NCBI GenBank assembly: GCA_036555585.1 | Contig: DATBLE010000042.1 | Span: 1-64,000, forward strand | Length of the DNA: 64,000 nucleotides | Source of the DNA: DATBLE01 sp036555585 | GTDB taxonomy: Bacteria; Actinomycetota; Thermoleophilia; Gaiellales; Gaiellaceae | Reading direction: 5' to 3' | In this document: positions 1-7,958 of the stretch, one piece after another | Position numbering within the stretch: the first letter of the stretch is position 1 | Layout: every line of letters begins with the position of its first letter | Notes under the pieces: model-generated | Database searches by the model: none | Told to the model about the DNA's origin: nothing | Seen by the model: the letters and a program-made list of their open reading frames with translations, nothing else | Made by a program: the position numbers and the translations under genes

Positions 1-997
1 CCTTCTTGCGCCGCGGGCTCTCGGCGATCTTCTCCAGGGCCTCTCTGCCGACGAACTCGTGGTCGAACCTGACGAACGGCCAGTAGCCGAGGTCGTGCGG
101 TGTCAGGTAGTAGTCCTCGATCGACTCCGCGTAGTAGCTGCCGCCGAGCGAGCCCGTGGCCTCGTAGCCGTTCGCCGGCAGCCACTCCCTGTAGGGCTTC
201 ATCTGCTCGCCGGTGAAGATCGCCGGCAGCGGGCACGGGATCCAGCCGGACTCGAGCGTGTTCGTCGCGTAGACGCGCGAGCCGACCTGCTTCAGGCCGA
301 ACTCCTCGCCCGCTTCGACGATCGCGGCGCGGACGTCCTCCGCGTCCTCCCAGGGCCCGAAGAGCTCGCGGCCCGGCACGCCCGACATGCCGTGGTGGAG
401 CGCCCGCACCGGGTGGCCGGCGATCGTGATCTTGTCCATGTTGAAGAACTTGATCTCGGGAAGCGGCCCGCCGACGGCCTTCTCCAGCACCTGCATCGCG
501 TTCGGCCCCTGCACCTGGAAGCGGTAGAGCTTGCGCTTGCCCGTGGGGTTCACGACGGTGCGCTCGTCGCGGTCGAAGGTGACGTCGTAGTCGCCGGTCT
601 CGCCGTGGAACTGCACCCAGTTGTGCGCCGAGGGCCGGCCGACGAGCGAGAGCCTGTTCTCGTCGAGGTAGAAGAGGATCGCGTCGCCGATCACGTAGCC
701 GTCCGGGTTGCAGCAGACGAACTGCTTCGCCTTGTTCACCGCGAAGTTCTCGAACGAGTTGACGCCGAGGTCGGAGAGCAGCCGGATCGCGTCCGGCCCC
801 TCGATGTAGAGGTCGGTCATGTGGTGGCTCTGGTCGAAGAGCGCAGCTGTGTCGCGCCAGGCGATCTGCTCGTCGCGCCAGTTTGTGAACTCCGCCGCGA
901 CCGCCGGGTAGACGTAGGGCCCGATCTGCGAGTTGCGGGCCATCTCGACGGCGCTGCCGGTCGCCTGCAGCTTGGCTTCGAGGCTTGCGTGAGTCAT
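1..997 (-). CDS. ligM: LigM-type THF-dependent aryl O-demethylase (3' end cut by window)
   Basis: This is the first 332 codons of a GcvT-fold aminomethyltransferase-like protein; the C-terminus lies beyond base 1. It resembles vanillate/3-O-methylgallate O-demethylase LigM (and syringate demethylase DesA), cytosolic enzymes that move an aryl methyl group to tetrahydrofolate. Family stretches seen are RNSQIGPYVYP near the N-terminus, NWRDEQIAW, FDQSHHM, KAKQFV, GYVIGDAILFYL, YRFQVQGPNAM and NTLESGWIPCPLPAI. Much of it aligns by eye with the complete paralogue at 30206-31591. The ATG at 995-997 follows a GGAGG box and overlaps the metF stop (ATGA), so it is translationally coupled. The substrate (vanillate, syringate, 3-O-methylgallate or other) cannot be read from the sequence. 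Confidence 0.88.
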   Translation of the reverse strand, partial: MTHASLEAKLQATGSAVEMARNSQIGPYVYPAVAAEFTNWRDEQIAWRDTAALFDQSHHMTDLYIEGPDAIRLLSDLGVNSFENFAVNKAKQFVCCNPDGYVIGDAILFYLDENRLSLVGRPSAHNWVQFHGETGDYDVTFDRDERTVVNPTGKRKLYRFQVQGPNAMQVLEKAVGGPLPEIKFFNMDKITIAGHPVRALHHGMSGVPGRELFGPWEDAEDVRAAIVEAGEEFGLKQVGSRVYATNTLESGWIPCPLPAIFTGEQMKPYREWLPANGYEATGSLGGSYYAESIEDYYLTPHDLGYWPFVRFDHEFVGREALEKIAESPRRKK

Positions 998-1815
998 CTC
1001 GTGACCTCCTTCTCTGGTTCGGAAATCCTAGGCCAGCTCGACCCCTTGCTCCGCTGCCACTCCCAGGTCTCGCGGAGCCGGTTGAACGTGTAGATGTGCA
1101 TTCCCGCGATCTCGTCGCGCGACGCGAGCGCGTCGTACAGCCGGTCGGCGGAGCTCCCCGACAGGCGCAGCAGGTTGCGCAGGCCGCGCTGCTTGCGCAG
1201 GAACGAGAGCGACGGGCCGACCCCGACCCGCATCGAGATCTCGAGCAGCTTGGCGCGGTCGACCATCCCGGGGATACCCGCCACCACGGGCAGGTCGATC
1301 CCGCGGGCGCGGATCGCCTCGACCCAGTCGAGCACGGCCTGCGGGTCGAAGCAGAGCTGGGTGGTGACGTAGTCGGCCAGCCGCGCCTTGCGCGCGAGCG
1401 CCTCGGCGAGCGCTGCGTCGTCGATCAGCGGGTGCCCCTCCGGGTAGCCGGCGATGCCGAGCGTGGCCGGCCGGTGACGGTGCTCGTGGACGAGTGGAAG
1501 CAGCTCCACCGAGGAGGAGTAGGGGCCATGCGGCGGGTCGGCGTCGCCGGCGATCACGAAGGCGTCGTCGATCCCCGCCTCGGCCATCGAGCCGAGGATC
1601 CGGTCGAGATGCTCCGCGTCCCGGACCATGCGCGCCGCCAGGTGCACCGTCACCGAGTGACCGATCGCCCGGGCCTTCGCCGCGAACTCGACCGTGTGGT
1701 CGATCCCGTGCTTCGGCGAGCACGTCACGGTCACGCGGACGTGCTCCGGCAGGGCGGCGGCCTCCTCCTCGCCGCGCGCGAAGGGCAGGATCTCGAAGCG
1801 GATCGGATCGATCAC
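994..1815 (-). CDS. metF: Methylenetetrahydrofolate reductase family protein (MetF)
   Basis: A 273-residue flavin-dependent TIM-barrel protein of the MetF family, which interconverts 5-methyl-THF and 5,10-methylene-THF. MetF-like stretches are VTVTCSPKHG near residue 25, AFVIAGDADPP, GIAGYPEGHP, the TTQLCFD segment (TQxxFD in the family) and VAGIPGMV. The GTG start at 1815 sits in a GTGA overlap with the upstream dioxygenase gene, and the stop overlaps the ligM start. Placement directly before a LigM gene matches the known ligM-metF logic, where methyl-THF from demethylation is re-oxidised. It is slightly shorter than E. coli MetF (about 296 residues). I infer the oxidative direction in vivo from context. 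Confidence 0.88.
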   Translation of the reverse strand: MIDPIRFEILPFARGEEEAAALPEHVRVTVTCSPKHGIDHTVEFAAKARAIGHSVTVHLAARMVRDAEHLDRILGSMAEAGIDDAFVIAGDADPPHGPYSSSVELLPLVHEHRHRPATLGIAGYPEGHPLIDDAALAEALARKARLADYVTTQLCFDPQAVLDWVEAIRARGIDLPVVAGIPGMVDRAKLLEISMRVGVGPSLSFLRKQRGLRNLLRLSGSSADRLYDALASRDEIAGMHIYTFNRLRETWEWQRSKGSSWPRISEPEKEVTR

Positions 1816-2768
1816 CGCTCGCCTGCCACGTCCGGGGTGCCGTAGGTGTGGAAGCTCTCGATCGTCTGGACGCCCCAGAACTGGCCGCGGGCGCGCTCCT
1901 CGGCCGTCCAGGTGACCGGCTCGTAGTCGGGGTCGAAGACGAAGTAGCCGCCCGTCGTCACCTCGATGCGGTTGCCGCCCGGCTCGAAGCCGTACAGGAA
2001 GAAGCCCTGGGCGACGCCGTGCTTCGAGGGCGCCGCCTCGATCGGGACGCCGCTGTCGACGAACAGGTCGGCGGCGCGCAGGCACTCCTCGCGCGTGTCG
2101 ACCCAGAAGGCCAGGTGGTGGAGGCGGCCGCGCGCGCCGTAGTGGTCGGCGACGTAGATCAGCTCGTGGGCGGCGATCGAGAGGCTCAGCCAGGCGCCCT
2201 GCTCGGTGCCGTCGTCCAGCTCGATCCGCTCGTAGAGGCGGTAGCCGAGGTAGTCCTGCGCGAACTCGCGGCTGGCGCGGACGTCGGCGGCGAGCACGTT
2301 GACGTGGTCGAGCCGCTTGACGGCTGCCCCCCGGCCGACGTAGCGCTGCGGCTGGTTGCGCCACGACGGCCTCAGGTGCTCGGGGGCGACGTAGCGCTCG
2401 GCCTCGTAGTAGAGCTCGAAGACATGGGTGTCCGGGTCTTCGAAGCGGTAGGCCGGGCCGTGCCCGACGTCGCCCTCGATCCAGCCGCGGCCGAGGCCGG
2501 TCTGCTCGATCGCTGCCACGCGGCGGTCGAGCGCCTCCGGGCTCCAGGCGCGCAGAGCGACGTGTCCGAGCCCTCCCCGGGCAGACTCGGTCAGCTTCAG
2601 GCTGTAGCGCAGGTAGTCGCCCCAGCCGCGCAGGTAGACCGACTGGCCCTCTCGTGCCTCCTCCTCCATGCCGAGCACGTCGACGAAGAAGCGCAGGCTC
2701 TCGTCCGGCGCTGGCGTCAGCAGCTCCGCGTGCCCGATCCGGGCGACGTCGTGCAGGGCATCGGTCAC
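1812..2768 (-). CDS. Type I (VOC) extradiol ring-cleavage dioxygenase
   Basis: A 318-residue two-domain vicinal-oxygen-chelate protein similar to catechol 2,3-dioxygenase and other class I extradiol enzymes. These cleave catecholic rings next to the diol using Fe(II) or Mn(II). The active C-terminal domain shows the three expected metal ligands: His in RLDHVNV, His in LHHLAFW and Glu in GNRIEVTTGGY. The tail after the Glu, with FDPDYEPVTW, is typical of the family. The first VOC domain spans about residues 8-130. It begins with GTG in a GTGA overlap with the aldolase gene. Gallate, methylgallate and protocatechuate pathways that use GalB/GalC normally use a class II/III (LigAB) dioxygenase, so this pairing is unusual. 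The substrate is unknown. Confidence 0.88.
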   Translation of the reverse strand: MTDALHDVARIGHAELLTPAPDESLRFFVDVLGMEEEAREGQSVYLRGWGDYLRYSLKLTESARGGLGHVALRAWSPEALDRRVAAIEQTGLGRGWIEGDVGHGPAYRFEDPDTHVFELYYEAERYVAPEHLRPSWRNQPQRYVGRGAAVKRLDHVNVLAADVRASREFAQDYLGYRLYERIELDDGTEQGAWLSLSIAAHELIYVADHYGARGRLHHLAFWVDTREECLRAADLFVDSGVPIEAAPSKHGVAQGFFLYGFEPGGNRIEVTTGGYFVFDPDYEPVTWTAEERARGQFWGVQTIESFHTYGTPDVAGER

Positions 2769-3382
2769 TTCTCGACCAGATCGCGCAGGTTGTCGAGGTC
2801 GTAGGAGAGTGCGCCTGCCTGCAGCTTGGCGCGCTTGTCCACCTCGCGCTCGGCCCGGGCTCGTGCGGCCGCGAGCACTTCCCCGAGCCGTTCCTGCTCG
2901 ACGACCGCGACGCCGTCCGCGTCGAGCACGACGACGTCGCCCTGGCGGATGGTCGCGCCGCCGACGTCGACCGGCTCGCCGATCGTGCCGGGCACCTTCT
3001 TGTCCGCGCCGCTCACGCGCACCCAGTGAGCCCAGATCGGCAGCCCGAGCTCCCGCAGCTCCTCGGCGTCGCGCACCGCCGCGTCGACGAGCACCCCGGC
3101 GACACCGCGGCCCTGCATCTGCGTGGCGAGCAGATCTCCGACGAGGGCGACCGGCCGCGGCTCCGGCATGGTCAGGACGAGCACCTCGCCGGGCTCGGCC
3201 TCCGCGACGGCGGCGTGGACCATCAGGTTGTCGTCCTGGCCGCAGCGGACGGTGCGCGCAGGACCGGCAGCCCGCGAGCCGGGGACGACCTGGACCAGGT
3301 CGAGATCGACCACCTGCGAGCGCCCGGCCGCCTCGTGGACGGTCGCCGAGCCGAGCTGGGCCAGCTGCTCGAAGGCGCTCAC
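2765..3382 (-). CDS. RraA-family aldolase, probable 4-carboxy-4-hydroxy-2-oxoadipate aldolase (LigK/GalC type)
   Basis: A 205-residue RraA-fold protein. The family includes HMG/CHA aldolases, which split 4-carboxy-4-hydroxy-2-oxoadipate into pyruvate and oxaloacetate, and the RNase E inhibitor RraA. The signature runs through GDLLATQMQGRGVAG and DAAVRDAEEL, containing the catalytic Arg-Asp pair. I chose GTG at 3382 because GGAGGG lies 8 bases upstream. An alternative GTG at 3400 overlaps the galB stop and adds six residues. Location between a GalB-type hydratase and an extradiol dioxygenase favours the ring-cleavage aldolase role (step after oxalomesaconate hydration) over RNase regulation. 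That assignment is an inference from context. Confidence 0.82.
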   Translation of the reverse strand: MSAFEQLAQLGSATVHEAAGRSQVVDLDLVQVVPGSRAAGPARTVRCGQDDNLMVHAAVAEAEPGEVLVLTMPEPRPVALVGDLLATQMQGRGVAGVLVDAAVRDAEELRELGLPIWAHWVRVSGADKKVPGTIGEPVDVGGATIRQGDVVVLDADGVAVVEQERLGEVLAAARARAEREVDKRAKLQAGALSYDLDNLRDLVEK

Positions 3383-3396
3383 GGACGGCCCTCCGG

Positions 3397-4113
3397 TCAC
3401 AGCGCGTCCACGACCTGCGGGGTCACGCGCTGGAACGCCTCGGCGTACCGGATGTCGGAGCTCCCCGAGGAGCGGCGCGCGTGGTTGGCCCGCCGCGCGG
3501 CGAGCTCCTCGTAGTACGCGTGCAGGTGGCTCTGGGCCTGCATCTCGGCCATCGCAGAGCGCTTCTGCTCGATCACCGGCGTGATGTCGACGAAGACGGT
3601 CGGCGTGAAGTTGCACAGCTCCGGCTGGTGCGGCTCGAACAGGAGGAGCTCGGGCGGCTCGAAGGTGCCTCCGAACGCGCTCGCCGTCCCGGCCCCCGCC
3701 GCGAGGGCGCGCGCCTTCTCGACCGCGAAGAACGCCTCGGCGTGGTCCGGGTTGAAGGGGTCCCGGTCGGTGTGCGTGACGAGTACGTCCGGCGCGAGCT
3801 CGCGAATCTTCGCGGCCAGGGCGTTCAGCCCGTCCTTGTCCACGACCAGCGGGTAGTCGCCGAGGTCGAGGCTCTCGAACGTCGCGCCCAGGTGCGCCGC
3901 CGCGCGCTCCGCCTCGCCCCGCCGGACCTCCTTGACGCGCTCGACCGTCATGCCCTCTTCCTTCCAGAGCTCCCCGGACTCGCCGCGCTCGCCGTACGAG
4001 AGCGCGAGCACATGAGCGCTACCGCTGAGCGAGGTCGTGATCGCGATCGCGCCGGCGGCGCGCCAGACGAAGTCGGCCGAGTGCGCCCCGACCACGAGCA
4101 GCCGGCGGCTCAC
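3397..4113 (-). CDS. galB: PIG-L/LmbE-family hydratase, GalB-type 4-oxalomesaconate hydratase
   Basis: A 238-residue PIG-L (LmbE) family protein. The usual zinc motif AHPDDE is replaced by AHSADF near residue 10, followed by VWRAAGAIAI and LSYGERGES. This variant is the one I associate with GalB, the Pseudomonas gallate-pathway enzyme that hydrates 4-oxalomesaconate to 4-carboxy-4-hydroxy-2-oxoadipate. A later HTDRDPFNPDH segment supplies the remaining likely metal-site residues. The gene starts with GTG in a GTGA overlap with the amidohydrolase gene. Its stop is followed within the same operon by the aldolase expected to use its product. The start and reading frame are firm. The enzymatic assignment rests on motif and neighbourhood. 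Confidence 0.8.
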   Translation of the reverse strand: MSRRLLVVGAHSADFVWRAAGAIAITTSLSGSAHVLALSYGERGESGELWKEEGMTVERVKEVRRGEAERAAAHLGATFESLDLGDYPLVVDKDGLNALAAKIRELAPDVLVTHTDRDPFNPDHAEAFFAVEKARALAAGAGTASAFGGTFEPPELLLFEPHQPELCNFTPTVFVDITPVIEQKRSAMAEMQAQSHLHAYYEELAARRANHARRSSGSSDIRYAEAFQRVTPQVVDAL

Positions 4114-5018
4114 GCGACCAGCCTCCGCGAGCCCTCGACCACCATCGTCCGGATCTCGTCCTCGGAGAAGCCGGCCGCGAGCAGCTCGTCGGCCCAGAGC
4201 GCGAGCCCGTCCTCGACCGGCGGGTAGTCGGGGTTGCCGCAGTCGCTGGAGAAGAGGTTGCGCTCGACCCCGACCGCGCGCACGCCGTCGAAGACGTGCT
4301 CGTAGGTCGTCTTGCCGCTGTACGGCGTCGTCAGGCAGCGTTCGATCAGGCAGCCCTTGTCCGCGAGCGCGACCTGGTCCTCGATCGAGAAGTTCTGGCA
4401 GGTGAACTCGGGATGGGTGACGACGACCGTCTGCACTCCCACCGCGAAGGCGCCGTCGACGACCGCGAACGCGTCGTCACGGCCGAGATGCGCGGTGGCG
4501 AGGATCATCCCGTGGCGCGCGATCGCCTCGAGCACGAGCCGAGTCTCGGGCAGGAGCTCCCCCGCGCCGTCGGTGACCTCGACCGCTTCGATCGAGAAGC
4601 CGAGCCCCCGCAGCTCGTGCTGGAGCTTCGCCCACTGCGGGACCTTGTCGCCCGGCTTCGGCTCGGTCCGGCCCGCCGTCTCTGCAGGCGAGTCGACCGT
4701 CGGCATCCAGACGATGCGGGCACCCTCGCGGGCGGCGATCTCGACGGCCAGCGGGTTCATGCCGCCGATCGCGCGGTTCAGCGTGATCGTCCCGATCGCC
4801 CGCACCCCCGGAACGGCGGCGGAGACGATCCGTGCCCGCTCGGCGGTCGACGTGTAGTGCGATTTCAGCCCGAACCCGACGAGGCCGACCTCGGCGAAGC
4901 GATGGGCGAGCGCGACGTCGTCGATTCGCCGCTCCGGCACGTCGGGAGCGACGTGGATGTGCAGGTCGTACGCCCCGCGGACGAGCGCGCGCGCTCGATC
5001 GGTCGGCTCCGGGGCCAT
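4110..5018 (-). CDS. DUF6282-like amidohydrolase-fold protein
   Basis: A 302-residue protein with metal-dependent amidohydrolase features: YDLHIHVAPDV near residue 18 (HxH), LKSHYTST, ATAHLGRD, VTHPEF and FSSDCGNPDYPP. It looks like the DUF6282 group, whose function I do not know. It is the first gene of the coupled ring-cleavage operon. It might therefore act as a lactonase (like LigI on 2-pyrone-4,6-dicarboxylate) or on another ring-fission intermediate. I chose the ATG at 5018 because the HxH strand then lies at a normal distance from the N-terminus. A GTG at 5048 would add ten residues. No Shine-Dalgarno box is visible, so the mRNA may be leaderless. Confidence 0.75.
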   Translation of the reverse strand: MAPEPTDRARALVRGAYDLHIHVAPDVPERRIDDVALAHRFAEVGLVGFGLKSHYTSTAERARIVSAAVPGVRAIGTITLNRAIGGMNPLAVEIAAREGARIVWMPTVDSPAETAGRTEPKPGDKVPQWAKLQHELRGLGFSIEAVEVTDGAGELLPETRLVLEAIARHGMILATAHLGRDDAFAVVDGAFAVGVQTVVVTHPEFTCQNFSIEDQVALADKGCLIERCLTTPYSGKTTYEHVFDGVRAVGVERNLFSSDCGNPDYPPVEDGLALWADELLAAGFSEDEIRTMVVEGSRRLVA

Positions 5019-5092
5019 CGGCCGCAACTGTATGTACCGCGACCGCACGGTTGTTGACGATCAGTGCACGGTGGGCGAGGATCGACCGGCCC
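5019..5092. promoter_or_regulatory. Divergent promoter region between the ring-cleavage operon and the split dikinase
   Basis: This 74-base spacer separates the minus-strand operon from the plus-strand dikinase genes and must hold both promoters. On the plus strand TTGACG (5054-5059) and GAGGAT (5077-5082) are 17 bases apart and resemble -35 and -10 boxes. Transcription would then begin close to the GTG at 5093. On the minus strand TACATA lies shortly upstream of the ATG. No clear dyad operator is seen. The assignments are by eye only. Confidence 0.35.
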
Positions 5093-6910
5093 GTGGCCGA
5101 CTCAGGATCGTTCCCGAACCCCTACGAGATCGAGACGCCGCCCGGCTGCGAGGGCTGGGAGGAGATGTACCCCTACTACGCGCTGTTCGACGAGCGCCGG
5201 CGGGAGGCCGACGAGCAGCGATTCTGGTTCTGGAACTCGATGCACTTCCCGCTGCCGATGCCGGCGTTCGACGTGTTCTGCATCGACTCGCCCTACGACG
5301 GGATCGGCTCGTGGCAGAACCGCGTCTTCGCGGTCCCGCCGGCGATGGGGATCGACTACCGCTGCGTCAACGGCTACATCTACATCTCCGGCAACGCGGT
5401 CACCGACCCGGAGAAGATCGCGGAGCGGGCCGGGTACTTCCAGGAGCGGGCCGGCTACTACTTCGAGAACTGGAACGACCTCTACGCGAAGTGGCGGGTG
5501 AAGGTCGACGCGATGATCCGACAGCTGACCGAGCTGGAGGTGCCGGACCTGCCGGAGTACGAGCCGCGCGAGGTCGTCTTCGAGAACGACCGCAACCTGC
5601 GCTTCTACGACGTCCTCGACGCGTACAGCCGGACGCTTCGGCTCGGGGATCTGATGTGGCAGCACCACAGCGAGTTCCTGCTCCTCGGCTACGGCGCGTA
5701 CATGACCTTCAGCGAGTTCTGCAAAGGCCACCTGCCGGACATCCCCGACCAGCACATCGCGCAGATGGTCGCGGGCATCGACGTCATCCTCTGGAAGCCG
5801 GACGCCGAGCTGCGGCGCCTGGCCCGCCTGGCGCTCGACTCCGGCGTCGACGCGGCCTTCGCGGAGGGACGGACGCCGGCGGAGATCGAGGCCGAGCTGG
5901 CGCAGAGCGATCCCGGCCGCGCGTGGCTCGCGGAGCTCGAGCAGGTGAAGAATCCCTGGTTCAACATGGCGACCGGCGACGGCCTCTACCACTACTACGG
6001 CAGCTGGCTCGACGACCCGTCGATTCCCTACGCGTCGCTGATCGGCCATGTCGCGGCGCTCAGGGCGGGCAACGACATCGAGCGGCCGACCGAGCAGCTG
6101 GCGCGCGAACGCGACCGGCTCGCAGAAGAGTACGGCTCGCTGCTCGACGAGGACGCGCGCAAGGGCTTCGACGAGTTGCTGGCGCTCTCGCGCACCGTGT
6201 TCCCCTACGTCGAGGAGCACAAGTTCTTCTGCGACTACTGGTTCCTGACGCGCTGGTGGAACAAGATCCGCGACTTCGGGGCGCTGCTCGCCGAGCACGG
6301 CTTCCTCGAGGACGCAGAGGACGTGTTCCAGCTCTCGCGCCACGAGGTCAACGCCGCGCTCGACGAGCTGGTGCTCACCTGGTCGACGGGCGGCGAGCCG
6401 ATCGGCCCGAAGCACTGGCCGCCGATCGTCGCCCGGCGGAAGGAGATCCTGGAGCGGCTGGCGGACTGGACGCCGCCGCCCGCGCTCGGCGCGGTGCCGG
6501 AGGCGGTGACCGACCCGGCGCTGGTCATGCTCTGGGGCGTCACCACCGAGCGGGTGCACGAGTGGGCGCGAAGCGCGGAAGGCGGGGCCGAGCTCAAAGG
6601 GACGGCGGCTTCGCCGGGGGTCGCCGAGGGGCCGGCGCGGGTGGTCAGGACGGTCAGGGAGATCGCGGACGTCCGCGAGGGCGAGATCCTCGTCTGCACG
6701 ATCACCTCGCCGGCCTGGGCGCCGATCTTCACCAAGATCCGGGCAGCCGTCACGGACATCGGCGGGGTGATGTCGCATGCCGCGATCGTCTGTCGCGAGT
6801 ACGGTCTGCCGGCCGTGGTCGGCACCGGACGGGCAACGGCTCGAATCCGCACCGGGCAGCGGCTCAGGGTCGACGGGTCTGCGGGCACGGTGACGATCGT
6901 CGATGGCTGA
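5093..6910 (+). CDS. PEP-utilising (swivel-His) subunit of a split dikinase, aryl-kinase type
   Basis: A 605-residue protein (about 69 kDa). The C-terminal 90 residues are the PEP-utilising mobile domain, with the phosphohistidine in GGVMSHAAIV (His near residue 562) followed by REYGLPAVVGTG. The rest is a large domain rich in aromatic residues with no ATP-grasp. This resembles the 70-kDa histidine-bearing protein 1 of phenylphosphate synthase (Thauera) and the large subunit of AcvAB/HpeHI acetovanillone kinases. The ATP-binding partner is encoded by the next gene, whose start overlaps this one by 8 bases. I chose GTG at 5093; GAGG sits 12 bases upstream. Other PEP-synthase-like activities are possible. 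No biotin carboxylase or phosphatase gene is adjacent. Confidence 0.8.
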   Translation: MADSGSFPNPYEIETPPGCEGWEEMYPYYALFDERRREADEQRFWFWNSMHFPLPMPAFDVFCIDSPYDGIGSWQNRVFAVPPAMGIDYRCVNGYIYISGNAVTDPEKIAERAGYFQERAGYYFENWNDLYAKWRVKVDAMIRQLTELEVPDLPEYEPREVVFENDRNLRFYDVLDAYSRTLRLGDLMWQHHSEFLLLGYGAYMTFSEFCKGHLPDIPDQHIAQMVAGIDVILWKPDAELRRLARLALDSGVDAAFAEGRTPAEIEAELAQSDPGRAWLAELEQVKNPWFNMATGDGLYHYYGSWLDDPSIPYASLIGHVAALRAGNDIERPTEQLARERDRLAEEYGSLLDEDARKGFDELLALSRTVFPYVEEHKFFCDYWFLTRWWNKIRDFGALLAEHGFLEDAEDVFQLSRHEVNAALDELVLTWSTGGEPIGPKHWPPIVARRKEILERLADWTPPPALGAVPEAVTDPALVMLWGVTTERVHEWARSAEGGAELKGTAASPGVAEGPARVVRTVREIADVREGEILVCTITSPAWAPIFTKIRAAVTDIGGVMSHAAIVCREYGLPAVVGTGRATARIRTGQRLRVDGSAGTVTIVDG

Positions 6911-7958
6911 GCTGTCACGCGCGCTCGCCGAGCTGAGGAGCGCGGACGAGGGGGCGTTCGGCGGGAAGAGCTCCGCGCTGGGCGAGCTGATCGCAGCGGG
7001 GATCCCGGTGCCGCCGGGGTTCGCGGTCTCGACCGCGGCGTACCGCGCCTTCGTCGACGCGGCCGGGCTCGAGCGGATGATCGCCGCGGCGATGGCCGGG
7101 CTCGACCCGGCCGACGTCGACGCTGTCGGCGCGGCGTCCCACCGGATCGGCGAGGCGATGCGCTCGGCGCCCGTTCCCGCCGAGGTGCGCGACGAGATCG
7201 CCCGCCGGTACGCCGAGCTCGGCCACGCGGAGCCGCCGGTCGCGGTGCGCTCGAGCGCGCTCGGCGAGGACAGCCGGGAGGCGACGTTTGCCGGGCAGCA
7301 GGAGACCTACCTCTGGGTGCGCGGCGCCGACCACGTCTGCGACGCGGTGCGCGACTGCTGGGTGAGCCTCTACGGGCCGCCTGCGATCACCTACCGGGCG
7401 CGGCTCGAAGCGCCCGCGGAGACGCCGGCGATGGGTGTCGCCGTCCAGCTGATGGTCGACGCCGAGGTCTCCGGCGTCATGTTCACCTGCAACCCCGTGA
7501 GCGGTGACCCGAGCATGGTCGCGATCAATGCCAGCTGGGGTCTCGGCCTGGCCGTGGTGGGCGGGGAGGTCACACCCGACGACTACCTCGTCAGCAAGGT
7601 CACGCGCGAGGTCGTGCGCGAGCAGGTGCACCCGAAGCAGGTCGAGTACGTGCCGGACGAGGCCGGGCGCGGCGCCGTGCGGCGGGTGGTCCCGGAGGAG
7701 CGGCGCAACCTCGCGTGCCTCGACGCGGGGGCGCTCGAGGCGCTCGTGGAGGCCGGTCGCCGCGTGGAGCGCCACTTCGGCTCGGCACAGGACGTCGAGT
7801 GGGCGATCGCCAGAGGCGGCGAGCTGCCGTCGAGCCTCTACGTCCTCCAGTCGCGGCCGGTCACGGCCGTCGGCGGCCGGCGGCGGACGGCGGAGCCCGC
7901 CTCGGCGATGTCGCTCCTGATGCGCACATTCGGAGCCGGCGGTCAGGCTTCAGCCTGA
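6903..7958 (+). CDS. PEP/pyruvate-binding ATP-grasp subunit of the split dikinase
   Basis: A 351-residue protein (about 37 kDa) matching only the N-terminal ATP-binding half of PEP synthase or pyruvate phosphate dikinase. Motifs are GGKSSALGEL near residue 20, VAVRSSALGEDS with ATFAGQQETYL in the middle, SGVMFTCNP, and QDVEWA with LQSRPVTA at the end. It should use ATP to phosphorylate the histidine of the upstream subunit. The 70 + 40 kDa split mirrors phenylphosphate synthase proteins 1 and 2 and the AcvAB/HpeHI pairs. The ATG at 6903 overlaps the upstream gene by 8 bases. The last 16 bases overlap the end of the convergent dehydrogenase gene. Confidence 0.87.
   Translation: MAELSRALAELRSADEGAFGGKSSALGELIAAGIPVPPGFAVSTAAYRAFVDAAGLERMIAAAMAGLDPADVDAVGAASHRIGEAMRSAPVPAEVRDEIARRYAELGHAEPPVAVRSSALGEDSREATFAGQQETYLWVRGADHVCDAVRDCWVSLYGPPAITYRARLEAPAETPAMGVAVQLMVDAEVSGVMFTCNPVSGDPSMVAINASWGLGLAVVGGEVTPDDYLVSKVTREVVREQVHPKQVEYVPDEAGRGAVRRVVPEERRNLACLDAGALEALVEAGRRVERHFGSAQDVEWAIARGGELPSSLYVLQSRPVTAVGGRRRTAEPASAMSLLMRTFGAGGQASA
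7943..7958. repeat. Palindrome shared by two convergent stop codons
   Basis: TCAGGCT and AGCCTGA are perfect 7-base inverted arms separated by TC. The right edge carries the TGA of the plus-strand dikinase subunit and the left edge carries the TGA of the minus-strand dehydrogenase. Both proteins therefore end in similar residues. It could act as a short bidirectional terminator hairpin, though there is no T-tract. Confidence 0.6.

Noticed and set aside
304..660. Separate small genes on the plus strand opposite ligM
   Set aside because: They are antisense frames of the LigM gene with no motif.
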